Below are positions 1 to 13,930 of a DNA stretch of 64,000 nucleotides, piece after piece (the first letter of the stretch is position 1; each line of letters opens with the position of its first letter). The DNA comes from Balanoglossus misakiensis (lineage: Eukaryota; Hemichordata): the NCBI GenBank assembly GCA_040954595.2, contig CM082591.2, positions 5,146,001-5,210,000 of the forward strand. The letters are read 5' to 3'. The notes under the pieces are model-generated. The model made no database searches. It had not been told where the DNA came from and worked only from the letters and a program-made list of their open reading frames with translations. A program made the translations under genes and the position numbers.

Positions 1-3000
1 CCCAAACGCGCGCCAAATTTATGTGAACAGGCTACAGACTACCCAGCATGCTTTTAAAGGCGTTTCTTGAAATAACCCTGACCACATGTGTGAATTTGTG
101 TATGCAAATGGTCGGCCACACAGCAGTTCAGAGAAGTTGTTCGGCCAGCGGAAATTGTGCCGTCCTCACGCCAACGTCAGTTGCCCCCTCTGTCTAAAAA
201 TCTTAGGAATCTAGAAACTGAAGCAGTTTCGTGTGGACACGTCACTCATGTCCTGTTTCGATTAATGTTGGTATTACCCCTCCCCCGTGAATTATCACAA
301 AGGTATTTCATTTTTTGTCAGGCCTACCTCGCGATAGCCACTGGACCGGTGTAAAAGTTCGATACTCATTGAAAGAGGTTCTTTCCCCCCTCCCTGTAGG
401 TCATGACCTGGCCTAGCATGGCAGATGACTCATCACCATAGTAACTCTTACATTTGTGATGCAATTTGTGTCGTGTGACTACAATACCCTGGAAATCACA
501 ATTTTGGGATCAAGATAACCGCGAGACGCTCCCACAGAATCGTTTCTGTGCTACGGAACATACCTTCGATGCATAATATATGACTGTTACATTTGAGCAC
601 GAATTTTGTAAAACAGGACTATTAACATGTTATTATGTTATAAACAAACAGGCAGACATACTAAATTTATGTCTAGAAAGTGTAAAAGGCTATCGGTCGT
701 ACCTTTATGAACTGCGGGTTATTAGTTATATTTAGATGAATTGGAAAGTATTTAATTTATGAGCCTCGGCTCAGCTGACACCGTACGAATAACCTCGGCC
801 ACGCCCAGCAACCACTCTTCTCAAGGTTAAGTCACGTGGTATCCGGTTTGCTCCTATTTTGATAGGAAAAGTTGACGTAGAGATGGACGTTTGCTTATAC
901 ATTTCAACACATTTCAAAACTACAATCGAAATTAGAAAATATATTTAATTTCGTTTGAAAAAAATAACTTGTTTACCGCTAAATCATATTCCATTAGACT
1001 ACGTGTACGTACGTGAAAATCTCAGCGATTAAAAATGACCCCCCTATATATCTATCACTTGGTCATAGACACGACACGGACATAATTTCATCACGAACTT
1101 TCTAGCTTTCTGTCAAGAGTCGAGAGTTTCATTGAATAACCGGAATAGAAGCGGATTTTCAAGGGAACCGATCGCAAATGACGTGGGTTTAATAACACGC
1201 GTCGTGTACATGTTTTCTCACATAATCCAACCACTTCGTCCCACGACCGTCATTCCTCGATTAGTAATCGCATTCTTGGGCATTATTGCTTGCCCACATG
1301 CCACACACCTGGCGGGCCAAGGTACCGGTTTTTGAAAGCGAGACACTTGTGGTCGATATGTTTGTTGAAGTGAGCGTTCGCGCACCTTGAGGAGACAAAC
1401 TAACACGAGCCAGACGATGTCTTTTGTGAAGGTTCCTCACGAATTTACTGATAAAGGTAAGTGTTGAGAAGAAGTACAAGGATGACACAGTCTTCTCTCG
1501 AATCGACGATTTATTCGACCATGGATACGAACCAATACGAACTATTCTGACACAACAATCTAAAATCGGACTGTCGACACTGAGTTCTGATGGGATGATG
1601 AATGCCAAGATGAACTGTACAGCTCTCAAATCACAGCAAAAGAAGGCGATACAAAAGCTCGGGGAACATGTTGCACTGACCTGCGTAAACAGATCCCGTG
1701 AGGAGTACGGTGCCCAGAGTGCTAACACATCCCCGATACGAACTCATGGACACAAACTATTTACATGTCTAGGTCCAAAACTTTAACTACAGTGAGACAA
1801 AACTGTTAGGCTTTTCTTATATTTAAATAAAGTATTGAAATGCAAAATAAAGTGTTAAAATGCAAATTAAGGTTCTTCTTTTTCTCCAGTAAGTACTTTC
1901 CCCTACTCAGTATAAAACCCGTGAGAAGCATCTAATAGTTGAAACATGTAGACAAAATCATTTCCCTTCTTTGTCTCATTTTCCAAGGGCACAGTGGTTC
2001 ACAGAGTGGCAACTGCCCCGCCCTGTTGAAGTGTCGCCGTCCATTTGTAAATTTGCATATACCACACATGTACATCCATGAGCAAACTTCGTACTTTCAA
2101 CTGAAGATATTCTCTTCGTGATCTTACTGACGAGGATTTCAGTACACTTCCCATTTTACTGGGCATTCGATAAAATCCAGATATCAAAATATCGATGGGA
2201 ATTTCAGGCTGTCGCGGCAGAAGGGCGCTGCTTAGGGAGCATCCTTTACGTTTTGAGGAGGGGGTTTTCTAAAAATAAAATAAATGATAATGCAAAGAGA
2301 AATTTTGTCTTCTAACAGAATACCATTTCCAAGAACTTTATTTATATTAGTTGAAGTCAATAGACTTCTGCTGTTACTAGCAATTTCCTTTTTGTTCAAT
2401 GCACACGCCCACACACTTGATAACCTTATCGTAAAGTTAAATTGACAAAATATTGCCACGCTCTGAAATGGTTTTACACAACATAATATACACGACTAAA
2501 ATAGCAATATTTGCAGCTTATATTGTAATGCTGTTTTAGTAGAGGCTTATTGGGGGGTTGATAGAATTGCAACACTTGGCCGCTGATGACTGCGTGAGGG
2601 AAATCACGCGCGCGCCAGCTTCACTCTCATTGGTTGAAAAGTTATGTGCGTCACTGTCCTGTCTTCCCGCCCAATCCTTTCAATCGTTCGACGAAAATAG
2701 GTCTGAGTTTAGCGCCCTTTTCAGCATGACGCCAAGACAATACAGTTTGTTTCATTTGTTTACTTTTTCACAGTTTATGGCCCCGCGGGATTATTTTCCA
2801 CATCTGCATTAAATATGAAAACCTATGAAATATGATGATGGCAAATATTTGTTCTAAGAGGACGTGAATTGAAATGATGGTCTTTGAGGATTAAGGGGGT
2901 AGTTCCACATTTTTTCGGTTTGTAGAAGTTGACCAGTGACGAAGTACATGCTAACGTATCTATTCTCATGGTGTCTGCGTTTTTTCAGGTCTCTACTGAA

Positions 3001-6000
3001 TCAGTTGTTTTACTGATCAATTTATAGAACAATGCATGGCGCCATCAACTGACTTTGCAGCTGTGCATGAGGATCAGGCGCCAAAACTGTGGGCATTTCT
3101 ACTGTAAACGCCCTCAGCGATAGAACCATGCATACTTAATCGTCCTCAATAAAAATAGGCTCTCAGATACTACTCAGCTAAATTTTTTTATCACAGTAAT
3201 AATGGGCAGAACTTTTGAATTTCACAGAAAGAACGAAAAAAAACACAATATTGTGGTTAGATATGTGTGGTGCAGAGCAACGATTTCATATGTGAGATCT
3301 CAACTCCCACAGCAGTGTTTGCCAAACTGAAATGGATGGCGTATTTTTTTTTCTGCATTCTGTAGAAGAGATAACAGTTTTTCGGCCAAAAATAAATAAT
3401 TTTATCAAAACTTAAAAAAATACCAGTGGTAACTTCGACGGTGTAAGATAATTTGCCAAGATAAATCCATACGGCTTGTAACGCCTTTCAATTGAGCGTG
3501 AGGAAAGTGGATCCAATATGGTTGCTAACGACCTGCAGCCGTTTTGGCGGGAACACACAATCGCAAGGCCATTTATGAAATGAACACACGAACAGACGAT
3601 CGTGCAGCATCGCATAGTGTAGTGTACCTGCGATTTCCGCGTAGCCTTCTCTCTACACTGGAAGGCCAAGTGATAAGGAAACCACACTACTTGACCTTTG
3701 CTGTCAACAATTTCCTGTTAAAATTCCCCCAATAGATAAATTGCATGTTTCATTTTTCATCCCGTTCATATCACAGTTTTATCAGAGACGCTTAATTGAG
3801 TTTAGTCTGGGGTGATTTTGTGTTAATATAATGATAACTCGCATGGAAGATATGCCTTAGCTTAGCCTGCCCAGAAGATCTGTCATATAATGGAGCGATT
3901 TTCCTTCTTCCTTTAGTTGCATGCTCACTGGAGCGCTAGCCCAAGTCATGCTTTCCAACAAGACTTCGTCACGCTACCCTGGGCGAATCGGAAACTGCAA
4001 AAATGGCGTGCCGTTTCCAGACACGGTCAACGAAAAAAGCGGAAGAGTGGACGGAAATTATTGTTTGTAGGTCAGGCGATCAATCGTGGGGGTTTGTTTA
4101 CGCACGTATCATCTCTTGTTATCGACTTATGTCATGATACACCGATGTCTTCAAGTGTTTGGCGCATTCCACTGTAAGAAATGCTAAATATCTTGTACGA
4201 GATGCAGAAAAATGAAATGAACGACAAAATGTGGTGAAATATGAGGTAATCTTGTCGTCTGCCTGAGAGAGGTGCAAGGTGGTACGATTGGCAGTGGTTT
4301 GAGCGCCAGGACATGTGACCCAGTCTTTCATGCCACTTGACTTTGGTCACCAAGCAGTTCCAACCCAAAAGAAGGGTTCATTTGTGAACGAGAGCTACCA
4401 TGTCCGGTCCCTTACCATTATGCATGGCATACAACACTTGTTGTTGTGGCTGCTGTGTCCACTGCTGTTTCAATTGAGGAAGGCCAGTGGGTCTTTTTCA
4501 GGTCACCTTACCTGTTTTTTTCTCTTATGGAGACAGAACACCACGCGTCATCCGCTGCAGTTTTGTATTTTTTTGTATCCTCCGCGATTTTGAAGCTATA
4601 TGACGTCAAAATTCTGCATTCCACGTGAGCACATTTGGATCTCGTATTGACAGCTACCGAGTCCTGTAATGGTAACTTTAGGTAGATAGCTGGCGTTGGG
4701 GGCGCTCTTGGGTTGACAGGTCGTTGACTATCAAGTTACAACCGTTGCTGGTGCACTATGCTATAAGGGCCCAGATGTCCTTCCCTTGGGCACACCTTGG
4801 TCTTCTTGTTCATTTTCAGCGAGGGTGTTATGTGTTTTTATTCTGCGTTTGAAGATTGATCTTACGCCGCTGTCAGATAGATTTGCACGAATGACAATGA
4901 AATATTGGGCGCTCGTTTCCAAATTGTGACAAATCATGACAGCAATTATTAATTATTTATGTAGCATGTCTATACACTCGAAAAGTGTATGGCCCCAACG
5001 TGAATATAGTAAACAAAGTATGCATTGTACTGTTAATTAAGGTATTAGCCGTAAGTTGGGATATTATACTGATGATTATTTTGTGATTAGGGATTTACAG
5101 GCATTCTTGTGCATGTTGGGGTCACACCGCGTTTAACCTTTAACTGTCTATGGTTCAACTGATGCGATAGAAGTCACCTCGATCGCCCTCCTGCATCAAT
5201 CTAACGGCGATACTTTCGTTTCGTTTCCACCGCTTCTGACTCAGGTTTCGTTTCGTTTCGACTCGTCGTGCCTGGACTTTGTGGAGATGAAAAGTCACGT
5301 GAACGACACGTGACCGAAGTGACATGTGGTCAAATATTTACTACCGGGATGACCAGTGACAAATGTGAGAAACGGCTGTGAAGATTGTCTGAGGGTTTGT
5401 TATCTTCGAGGAAGCGCATTCTTGACCTATAATCGGGACCACAGTTGTCGGGACGTACCCAATCACAGAGGTGAAAATCGACAGTGAAAGCGATATCGAT
5501 TTTCGTGACGTCATCTGATTTGCATGTCATTTATCACCAAGGTGGGTACATTCAGGATTTATTATGTATCTCCATGCATGCATTTCAGTTTAGCTGGCGC
5601 ACAAGTCACAAAAAGTTACCCGCTTGAGCGTAAAGGTGCTTGGTTGACGACGTAGAGGTCACGGTAAAACTTAAAACGTGATAGCACGAATACAACTTAG
5701 TTGTACCTCAGTATTTCCACATATTATGCTTTTAAACCACATCTGGCACATAGAGTATACATTCTTAAGATAAACCCATAATCATATAAATCATTCGGTT
5801 TGCCTCTGGTTTCGGATATTGTCGCCAACGCGTGTGCGGACTCGACCATATGAACAGAGGAACGCGAAACCGATGATGGTTGTGGTAATTCATCTTGCCA
5901 AAAGGGATTCTTATTTGTTTTAATAAAATAGCGCCATCGCGGTGTGTCCACAGATACATTGTATCTCACCCACGCACATGACACAGTAACGTCGAACAAA

Positions 6001-9000
6001 CCAAGTAACAACAATGCGAACACGTCTGTCGCCAAATGAATAAGTTTGGGGCAATATACGATCCGCCAACGCCAAGAACTTCCTGAAATTGGCAAATGAT
6101 TTTTTTTCTCCAGATAAAGGTGTAAACATTTTATGACAGCTTTAAACATTTGCGATGCGACGATCTCACTGCAAATTGCATTTGTGAAGCACTACACCTA
6201 GTTTACGCATAGAAAGTAACACATTGATTTAATCTATGTCGTGATAGATGCTGTATACTTTTCGTTGCGAACGCCCCGGATTTTCTCGGTTCACAGAAGG
6301 TCACGCGAAGATACCCCTTTCGCGTCGTAGAGGTCCCCAACTTCCGAAATGCTCCGCTGACGTCATCGCAGCGATGATTGGCTGCAGTGGAGCGCGAGGT
6401 GAACTCTGATTGGTTGAAAGTAATCCTGCATTAAACAGCATTCGGCGCCGACGCATCCGCGTACGGTCAAGTACCTGTTGCTGTCTTTTGTCTGTTCGCC
6501 ACTCTTTCTTTACAATCAAGCTTGTCAAGTTGAGTCTGACAGGCACCTCAAACGACACAGAGTGAAGTTTACTCGGCAAAAGTATGACCAGTAGTGGCAA
6601 AATCCTGTTAAAATATAGTATAAAAATCCGGGATCCGGGAGGGGAAAACATGTCAACGCAGTGTGAACGAATTCGGAAGTACGCACTTAACTTACTCGTC
6701 TAGCTGTATCTTTCGGGACATTTATGTAACATCAAATGTTTAATTGTGGAGCCCGAATATTTTTTTTTGGGGGGGGGGGAGACAACCAGATAGCACGAAA
6801 TGTAGTTTTTTTCACCGTGTATAGTATGACAAGATAATTTAGGTTCGATTTTTTTACCGGAATGTAGAACCGGACTTTGACGGGAAAGTCATAAATCATG
6901 ACCCTAAAACGGAATTTTATCAATGAGAAATGTTGAGTTATTAAAATCATGGCAGCTTTTATTGGTGTTAAGTCTGACACAGGAAAGGGAAAAATTCAAC
7001 GCAGACTTGTGAGTTGTATCGGTATTAATCACTTCTGCCGTCGACAGGCCACAACTGCTATGGTATACACAGTGTCAGTCGGCGTCTAGTCCTTTTCGCT
7101 GTCCAACATGTGTTCCCAGGGTTAAAAGCCACGATTTTCTTTATCAAACATTAAATTGTATCTGATGGTAAATTCGTCAAATTTGGCTCTCGGTGTATTT
7201 GCCGCCTAAACCCAATGTAAACCCCGTTGGCAACAACACGGACCGCACAACCGTGGGAAAAAAAATCACCAGTCGACCAAAGTGGGTCGCTTGGGTTTGA
7301 TCAGCGATTTTCATTTTCCCCTCGCGAAGCAATCTTCCCCAAATGTGTTCTGACTTATCGGCTCAATCTGGTGGGCAGGTATACACCGGTGTTTGCAGAA
7401 GATCATGAAACTGCGGGAAAATAGGTACGTAGTCAGGGCTGGCCCGGGTCTCGGAGTCACGGAACCGAGCCAGCGTTTGTTATATACGTCGTAAATTCGA
7501 GTTAATAAAGTTAATGCTATATCTATAGACAGGCTCTCAGGCCATAATTCACGCAGATGTCGGATGGACTTCGGATGGAAAATTAAACCCCGTGTCTAGC
7601 TATGCGTTGATCGCGCCCGTCACCAGGAAGAACGCATTGGGTCAGTCTAGTTTTTAAAACTAGTTGATTTCACATATTTTCGTGTTAAGTTGACCCTATT
7701 TTTTTTTAAATCACGTACACACGCGAAAATTCTGAAATCCATTTTACACGACAGAAATGACAGTAGAGTGTGGTTTGTGTTGTTGATCACATCTGGCAAA
7801 TCCAATCATTTGCTTTTTTGCCGTGTTTCCAACCAAAATACCAAACAAGCATGCATCGGCATCTACCGGACAAAATGACCAGTGACAAACAAAACAATCG
7901 GTTACGTACTCTTGCAGCTGGCTTTCGAATTGCGCCAGTAAATCAATCGACGGCGACCCGCGTTGATCTTAAAACAGGTCCTTGCAGAGCCGCAGAATAA
8001 TGACTGAAAATCCACAGACAATGGATTGATTTTGCGTTTTGGTGGAGGGTCGCGCTCGGGGATCACAGGTGTATTACACGCATACACACAATGGCACATC
8101 TTTTACAATTGAAGCGATTGTGTCCGAGTCCGAGTGAACACTTCGCTGTTTTCTTTATATTCATAAATCTTTGTGTGTAATCGCAAAAATCGCGATCAGA
8201 TATAAAACTATTAGTCTTTCTCACAGTTGCGGTGTTTTTTCTTGTATAAAATATCCTTTCAGGAAAAAGGAAATATTTCCCGACGCTGTGAAACAAAACA
8301 CAACGCATAGACTCCTTCCCCCCACTTGAATTTCACACCTGTTCCCCTTGTCGTCATCATTCGATCGATCCTCATATTTGTACCAAACACCGAGAACCCT
8401 CTGTATTTTTGATGGCTCTTACATATAGTCATTTGTTCAAAGTATATGCCGTCCTGCGACAAGGCGACAACAACAACGACACAACGCAATGGGTTGTACA
8501 AAGGAGAAATCAGTGGTCGTTTTGGCAGTAAACCTGCCATTTAACACGCCTTAGTTGACGATTTCGGAATACTTTGGGATTTTTGCGCCGATTCCGCTAG
8601 CTTTACGTGGATTACGGTGGGCAATTCGAATGATTGAGAAGTCGCGTACCTTTCAGGTCCACACAGAGCAGAGAATCTCACCCGCCATATACAAGCACAC
8701 TGGCAAAAACACGGTGTCCCGTTATACAGCCCAGTCCAGCGCCACTTGCCAAATGAATCACTGTGACTTTGCATTCACTTCACGAATACTGACCTGTCAA
8801 GACTATTGACAGTGAATTGACCCCACAGATGGCATCAATCGTGACCCCAATAGACAGCTGCAAAATCGAATCGCAAAAATACCTGGTTACATAATAACAT
8901 CAACGGCGCACAATGCAAGAGACTTTCCCCCTTGCATCGGTGTGTGGGAATTTCGTACACCCGCAGACGCCGCCGCGCAAAAAAAAATAACACCGATATT

Positions 9001-10069
9001 TTTCACCACAACGAGCGTACGCGCCCAAAGGAAATAGTCTCCCAGCGACATTTGTCCTGTATAGAAAGCTATTAGTAATTGAAAACAGCTGTGCAAAGAA
9101 TATCAGATGTTATTATTTCATGATATATTTGACGGACAGTGGGGAAACCCCCTGAGAACTACCGACATCGACAAAACTTACATCAACTCCGATTTGGGAG
9201 CCAGTTAATTAAAAGGCTGACTGCATGACTCTGTAGGCTTGCTTTATTGCTGCAATGGCAATGTCCTTGCGAATTTTTGCTTGTGATTGACACGAGACAG
9301 CTTCATCACTCCTCTTTTATCTGTTCGCTTATTGACTCATGCCAAATTATTATTAAATTTGGGTTGTCAAAGCTTTGAGCAAACTCTCAAAGGTAGTTCA
9401 TGGAGATCAGCCACTGATATGCTAACCGTTCATCAAACGGTGAGGTCACGTTTGGGCACGTCTTGCGTGTCATCGACTTATCGACCAAGTGAGTGAGTGA
9501 ATGAATGAGTGAGTGAGTCAGTGAGGGACCCCCAAAAGAGAAAGAGAGATGGGGGAGGGAGGGATGGGGAGAGTCCTTATATCAACAAGGAAATGAAAAA
9601 ACAAAGCTTATATGTGAATTCAGCACGTGTTAACAAAATGCTAAGAATATAAGGAAAGATGCCAGCGTTTAGTACAGAATTCGTGTTTTTCTTGAGTTTT
9701 CTCAAGTGAAGTAAAACAATGCATCACAACCTGTGCTAGCATTTTGTACACTTATGCCGATATCTTGGAGTCGCTCCATTCTGCGAATAAAATTTTATCC
9801 AACTATCTGACCAACAAAATCCTTGTTCAAAAATCAAAGATATGATATAAGCATCACTCGACTCTACCGCAAAACTTTCTCGAGCATTGCATATAAAAAG
9901 TTGCCAAAAAGCGCAGCGACCGACATATCGGTGCACATGTCAAGTTGTCGGCACGCGCACGTGGGGTTCATCATCGCGTTTACTTCCCATTTGGTCGATT
10001 ATTTTGGCTTTGTCTTTCATATTTTTACCAGGAAACTTTTCCGGCTACAGGTGAACACTTCAGAGCGGG
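1..10069. other. gene-free flank upstream of the ETS gene
   Basis: I found no recognisable gene in this 10-kb stretch. Open frames are short, occur on both strands and lack conserved motifs. It contains scattered A/T runs, a G-run near 6,770-6,779, a CRE-like TGACGTCA with inverted CCAAT boxes around 6,358-6,420, and a weak candidate terminal exon at 1,430-1,786 (see findings). It is probably intergenic and may include distal regulatory DNA of the ETS gene, but nothing in the sequence proves that. Confidence 0.5.
9488..9526. repeat. GAGT tetranucleotide microsatellite
   Basis: Imperfect run of GAGT/GAAT units followed by an A/G-rich stretch (to about 9,565). Simple-sequence repeat in intergenic DNA, likely length-polymorphic. 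Confidence 0.8.
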
Positions 10070-10074
10070 CCAAT
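10070..10074 (+). promoter_or_regulatory. CCAAT box of the ETS gene promoter
   Basis: A CCAATCA motif lies 77 bases upstream of the TATA box, a usual distance for an NF-Y type CCAAT element. Its place in front of a clear TATA box and spliced leader supports a real core promoter. The factor assignment is inference. Confidence 0.55.
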
Positions 10075-10125
10075 CAGAGCGATTCTCGTGTTTGTCTAAC
10101 GATTACCAAGATAAGCTCCGCTCGC

Positions 10126-10131
10126 CACGTG
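10126..10131. promoter_or_regulatory. CACGTG E-box in the ETS promoter
   Basis: A palindromic CACGTG (bHLH-ZIP type E-box) sits 20 bases upstream of the TATA box at 10,151. Binding is not shown by the sequence. Confidence 0.35.
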
Positions 10132-10150
10132 CCGATTGCCCCTGGGAAGG

Positions 10151-10157
10151 TATAAAA
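10151..10157 (+). promoter_or_regulatory. TATA box of the ETS gene
   Basis: TATAAAA precedes a leader exon that ends in a strong donor (G|GTAAGT at 10,241/10,242). The expected start site is about 10,180, 25-30 bases downstream. TATA box, leader exon and the spliced coding exons are collinear, which makes this a well-supported promoter. Confidence 0.75.
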
Positions 10158-10180
10158 CCCGGCGTTGGATAAGAAAGCAA

Positions 10181-10241
10181 AAATATTTGAGCAGGGACCC
10201 ACTGAAGAGCTCTTGTCAATATTTCTAACTGAACATAACTG
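10181..10241 (+). other. non-coding first exon (5' leader) of the ETS gene
   Basis: The start is approximate, inferred from the TATA box; the end is set by the consensus donor GTAAGT at 10,242. The next acceptor in a good context is CTTGCAG at 11,271-11,277, which opens the first coding exon with the ATG at 11,299. The intron is therefore about 1.04 kb. No ATG-initiated frame continues from this exon. Confidence 0.55.
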
Positions 10242-11298
10242 GTAAGTGACACGTTCTTGTTTTGATCTTTTTTTGCGAAACTACTCAAATACACGCTACA
10301 CTCTAACTACAACAGAATCACCCAGTTATTTAATTAATTGAGTCAGCGTGCGGTAAATAATGCCGTTTCAAAATTCAATATTTTTGCTGCCATAACTGAA
10401 GTTCAATTTCGCGCGTGGCATCTGATGAGTGTTAATCGCGAAAGTAAGTTTGGCGAAAACTAGGACGAGTTAATCAATGTCTATCTTTGTGTTCTCATTT
10501 TCCCAAATGCCTCAATACATTATACTAATCATTCTTTTTCATTAATTAACTATTATATTAATTATTCCTCATTATGCAAGATTTGGTTAACTTCCTTATA
10601 ATAATTTAGTAACGAGAAATTGATTTATGAACTAACGGCACCGAAAGAATGTTGCTTATTTTTTTATCTTCTACCATTTACAACCCGAAGTTGATCATAA
10701 CGTATAAATCATCCATATCCACCCCGCCTATAAGCTGTAGGTCTTGGTGATGGTTATTCCTTTGATCGACAGTTCACACAAAATTCCACCGGTGGTTTTC
10801 TCACAATTATAGCAAGTGATTACATTAAAGTAGGATTACCCCCAATGATCAGCTTGTTATTGTTTGTTTGGGTCAAGTACGGGTCATGTCAAGTTCAAGC
10901 GTTATAATCCTAGATCCGGTTGCTAGGCTAAACGCGTCAGCAGCAATGTAGGCGTTGGTGTGCTGCCGGACATTGAAACTGTGACTAGATTTAGGCCAAT
11001 TGTCAATATTAGCAATTCGTGTTTACTAATAAACAAGCAACTTAAATTTTTGAATTACAAGGAGACTTTGTGCTTGTTCAAATTCGGGATATGGGAACAT
11101 TGAGTCCGTTTCCTGGCCCGGGAAGAGCATCAAATCAAGCTCAGTTTGTCGCTGCTTTGCCGGTCCCGGCCTGTCAAGCACAGTCCATCTATTAACAAAG
11201 GGACTATATTAAGTCAGGCAAATATATATAAGTCACGAGTGAATGACCCGATCCCCTGTTTCCCACAAAACTTGCAGGCTGACGTTGACGGCACAGGC

Positions 11299-13845
11299 AT
11301 GGCCACAGGTTGGGGAATCGAGCAGCAGGGCGCCACTGCAGGGCTAACGCCTCTAGAAAACTACAGTTTCCATAACGACGCGGCCGCCATGTATGGGGAA
11401 TGCTTCGATGACACGACTAACGATTTTGCAAAAGGCGATGAGGTAAAGTCATCTGATTTTCTCCAAATTCAACAGATATACCGTAATTTCTAAAGACTTC
11501 CGTGGACATCTCATCTGCGGACCAAGAGTTTTTTTACCGCACAAGTTTTGTCATATGACCGATATTCATAATCTGAACGACAATTTGTGGGAAATTGGGT
11601 GGGGAGCGTTCTTGTGTCGTTCGCCGCATCATTTTTTTTCTCGTGTCTCCCTTGCGCACACAGCTGCCTGTATTCGACGAAGACTCCCTCAAGGACCTGT
11701 GTACGATTGTCGACCGCGAGATGAGAGAGCGCATCCGAGTAGATAAGTTGAAGTATTTCCGCGACGCCGGACTTCCACTGGGTACGTAAAACTCCTGAAG
11801 CAGCGACACCGTGTGCTTGCGCAAACTTGTCGCACGGTAATCCATGTAAAACCCACCTATACACATGTGCGGTGCGCATGTTTAATCGCCCGTTATTGTG
11901 GTAATACATAATTTATAACGGGATAAAATGTACATTATCCCCGATTAGTACAGCGCAATTTGTTTAAATATAAGGTGGGCTTGTAGTGAGGTTGACGATA
12001 GTGGTCTTTTGATGGTAAATGGTCATAGCAAATGAAAAGGCCAATTTCTCGGCCCATCCTCTCGAGATAGTATATCTGTCTTTTCCTGTAAACAAGTTAA
12101 AAGGTTTAATGCGAATTCTGACATCTTTTCTGCCCAGAAAAGTCTATTGAAAGTTCTGGAATTCAACCCGAGTCTTTTTGTATGACCAGGGACCGTGGGA
12201 AGACCAAAGAGGCATTTTTCTTATTTTTTACTTCCTTGTTCGTAATGACCGGCCATGTTCACAAAGTGACAATAGTTATTCAACAACTCGGAAAAATGTC
12301 GACAAACGTACATTCTGCGATAGTAATACACCTGTTGACTTCTTTCTTCCAACTACAGATATGCAGACGTGGTCAGTATTTCAGTGTGCGTGTTGGTTTC
12401 GGTGGATGACGGGCGCCTGTGGACTTGAAGACACATTTAGCAATGACGTCATCAGAAACGGGCTCGACGGCCAGTTACTCAGCGCCATGACAGAAGGAGA
12501 TTTCAAGTCGATATTCTCCGGGCACACCGAAAACGACATTGTCTTTCAAACATTTCAGTATTGGAAATCGGGTATGTGAATACTAGTATAGTCTCGTTAT
12601 ACAATTTGGCATCCCTAAAAAAAATGCAGGTCACCCGGGTCATTATGCTAACAGCTTATTGTCGTCCACTTCCGCTTTTGATTTTTACACAGTACATGTT
12701 GATGGAGAAGACGTGTATACAGTGGGTCGTCATTTCAATAAATACGCAAGATCGTCAGATCTAAACGGGGAGATGACGTCACTGCCATGGTCGTCGAATC
12801 AGGTAAGCGTAACCGAGATGACGTCATTCGTTTGAACACATTCGTTAAATCTACTTGCAAATAGATAAATTTAGGTTTCTTGCAATTTTTTAATCTACAT
12901 GAATCAAAAACGGAAATTTCAACTATATTACAGTAATGGAGCCGGTATCGTTTATATTAAACATGAACATTTCAAGTTGAATTTTTATTTTTCTTTGCTT
13001 TAGGACCAAAACTCACATTTCCCATTTTATCAGATTTATCCGAGCAATATGCATGTCACCAGCAACGACTGTTGTGGATTGCGTGACCACAGACCTATAA
13101 CACCGGCGCCACCACCGTTCAACGATGTCATCAGAGGAATGGTTTCACAGCAGGAGACCCACGAACGAGGCTATGACGCAATGGGCTTGCCCTCGTGCCA
13201 CAAAATTGTCAAAAGTACGTCATCTTACATGTCGATAGTGTTGTACCAGTATCAATTTGATCCCTCAATTCGATGGTTATAGAAGCCGTAGCAATATACA
13301 TGCATGAGATCTCCAATCAATCATTGTAATCTACCAGAAAGAGATTCGTACAATATTGGCTTCAGTGTCACACTGGCATCTACAGCACATCTTGTATACG
13401 CTTCCTTTTGGCGCGAATCACATGTACCATCTTTCCACTAACGCCCGTATTTGGAATGATAACTTTGTCTGCTGGATAGTAATTTGAAACCAATGATTTT
13501 TTTCCAGGAAATCGGTCGAAAACACAGCCCCTTCTCTGGAAATTCATCCTCGAGTGTTTGAACAATCAGAAGATGACAAAATCTCTGCAGTGGGTCAACA
13601 AACGGGACGGCACGTTCAAATTCTTCTCCAAACACAAGGAGGAGGTCGCGCATGCGTGGGGCAAGCTGAAGAACCGGAAGCGGATGACGTATCAAAAGAT
13701 GGCGCGAGCGATGAGAGATTACGCGGGAAAGGGCATCATGAAGAAAGTCAAGCGGAAGTTGCACTACCGCTTCTTCCCGAACGTTCTGTCGCAGTATTGT
13801 TTCGGTTTGACCTCGCCACAAGCAAACAGATGCTGTCAGATGTAA
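11299..13845 (+). CDS. ETS-domain transcription factor with Pointed (PNT) domain, ESE/ELF-like
   Basis: Six coding exons join in frame: 11,299-11,442; 11,664-11,781; 12,359-12,571; 12,693-12,802; 13,004-13,214; 13,508-13,845 (stop 13,843). All introns are GT-AG, and the total of 1,134 nt gives 377 aa. Residues about 65-158 form a Pointed/SAM-type domain (W..W....L spacing, ending FQYWKS). Residues about 273-355 are an ETS winged helix-turn-helix with the three conserved tryptophans (W276, W294, W316) and a recognition helix containing R332 and R335, the pair that reads GGA(A/T). N-terminal PNT plus C-terminal ETS, and the FKF and MTYxK signatures, resemble the epithelial ESE group (ELF3/ELF5/EHF). 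The exact orthologue is uncertain, so no symbol is given. The usual tyrosine cluster after the second arginine is altered (RDYA). It is a nuclear DNA-binding regulator, with its own CCAAT/TATA promoter upstream, convergent with methyltransferase A. Confidence 0.9.
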
Positions 13846-13908
13846 TTTCAAGACAATAATTCTGTCAAATCTAGCCGAAAAGCGGTTCACGCATAATTCT
13901 GATTTTCA

Positions 13909-13930
13909 GAGAGAGAGAGAGAGCGAGAGA
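13909..13930. repeat. GA dinucleotide microsatellite
   Basis: Run of GA units with one interruption, just downstream of the ETS stop codon, probably within its 3' UTR. Confidence 0.8.

Noticed and set aside
1261-1728. 155-codon open frame on the minus strand
   Set aside because: It overlaps the candidate plus-strand frame at 1,430-1,786, has a composition typical of chance translation and no domain.
6301-6651. 116-codon minus-strand frame with a hydrophobic start
   Set aside because: No conserved motif and no splice or poly(A) context; the stretch also contains CRE-like and CCAAT-like motifs and looks regulatory rather than coding.
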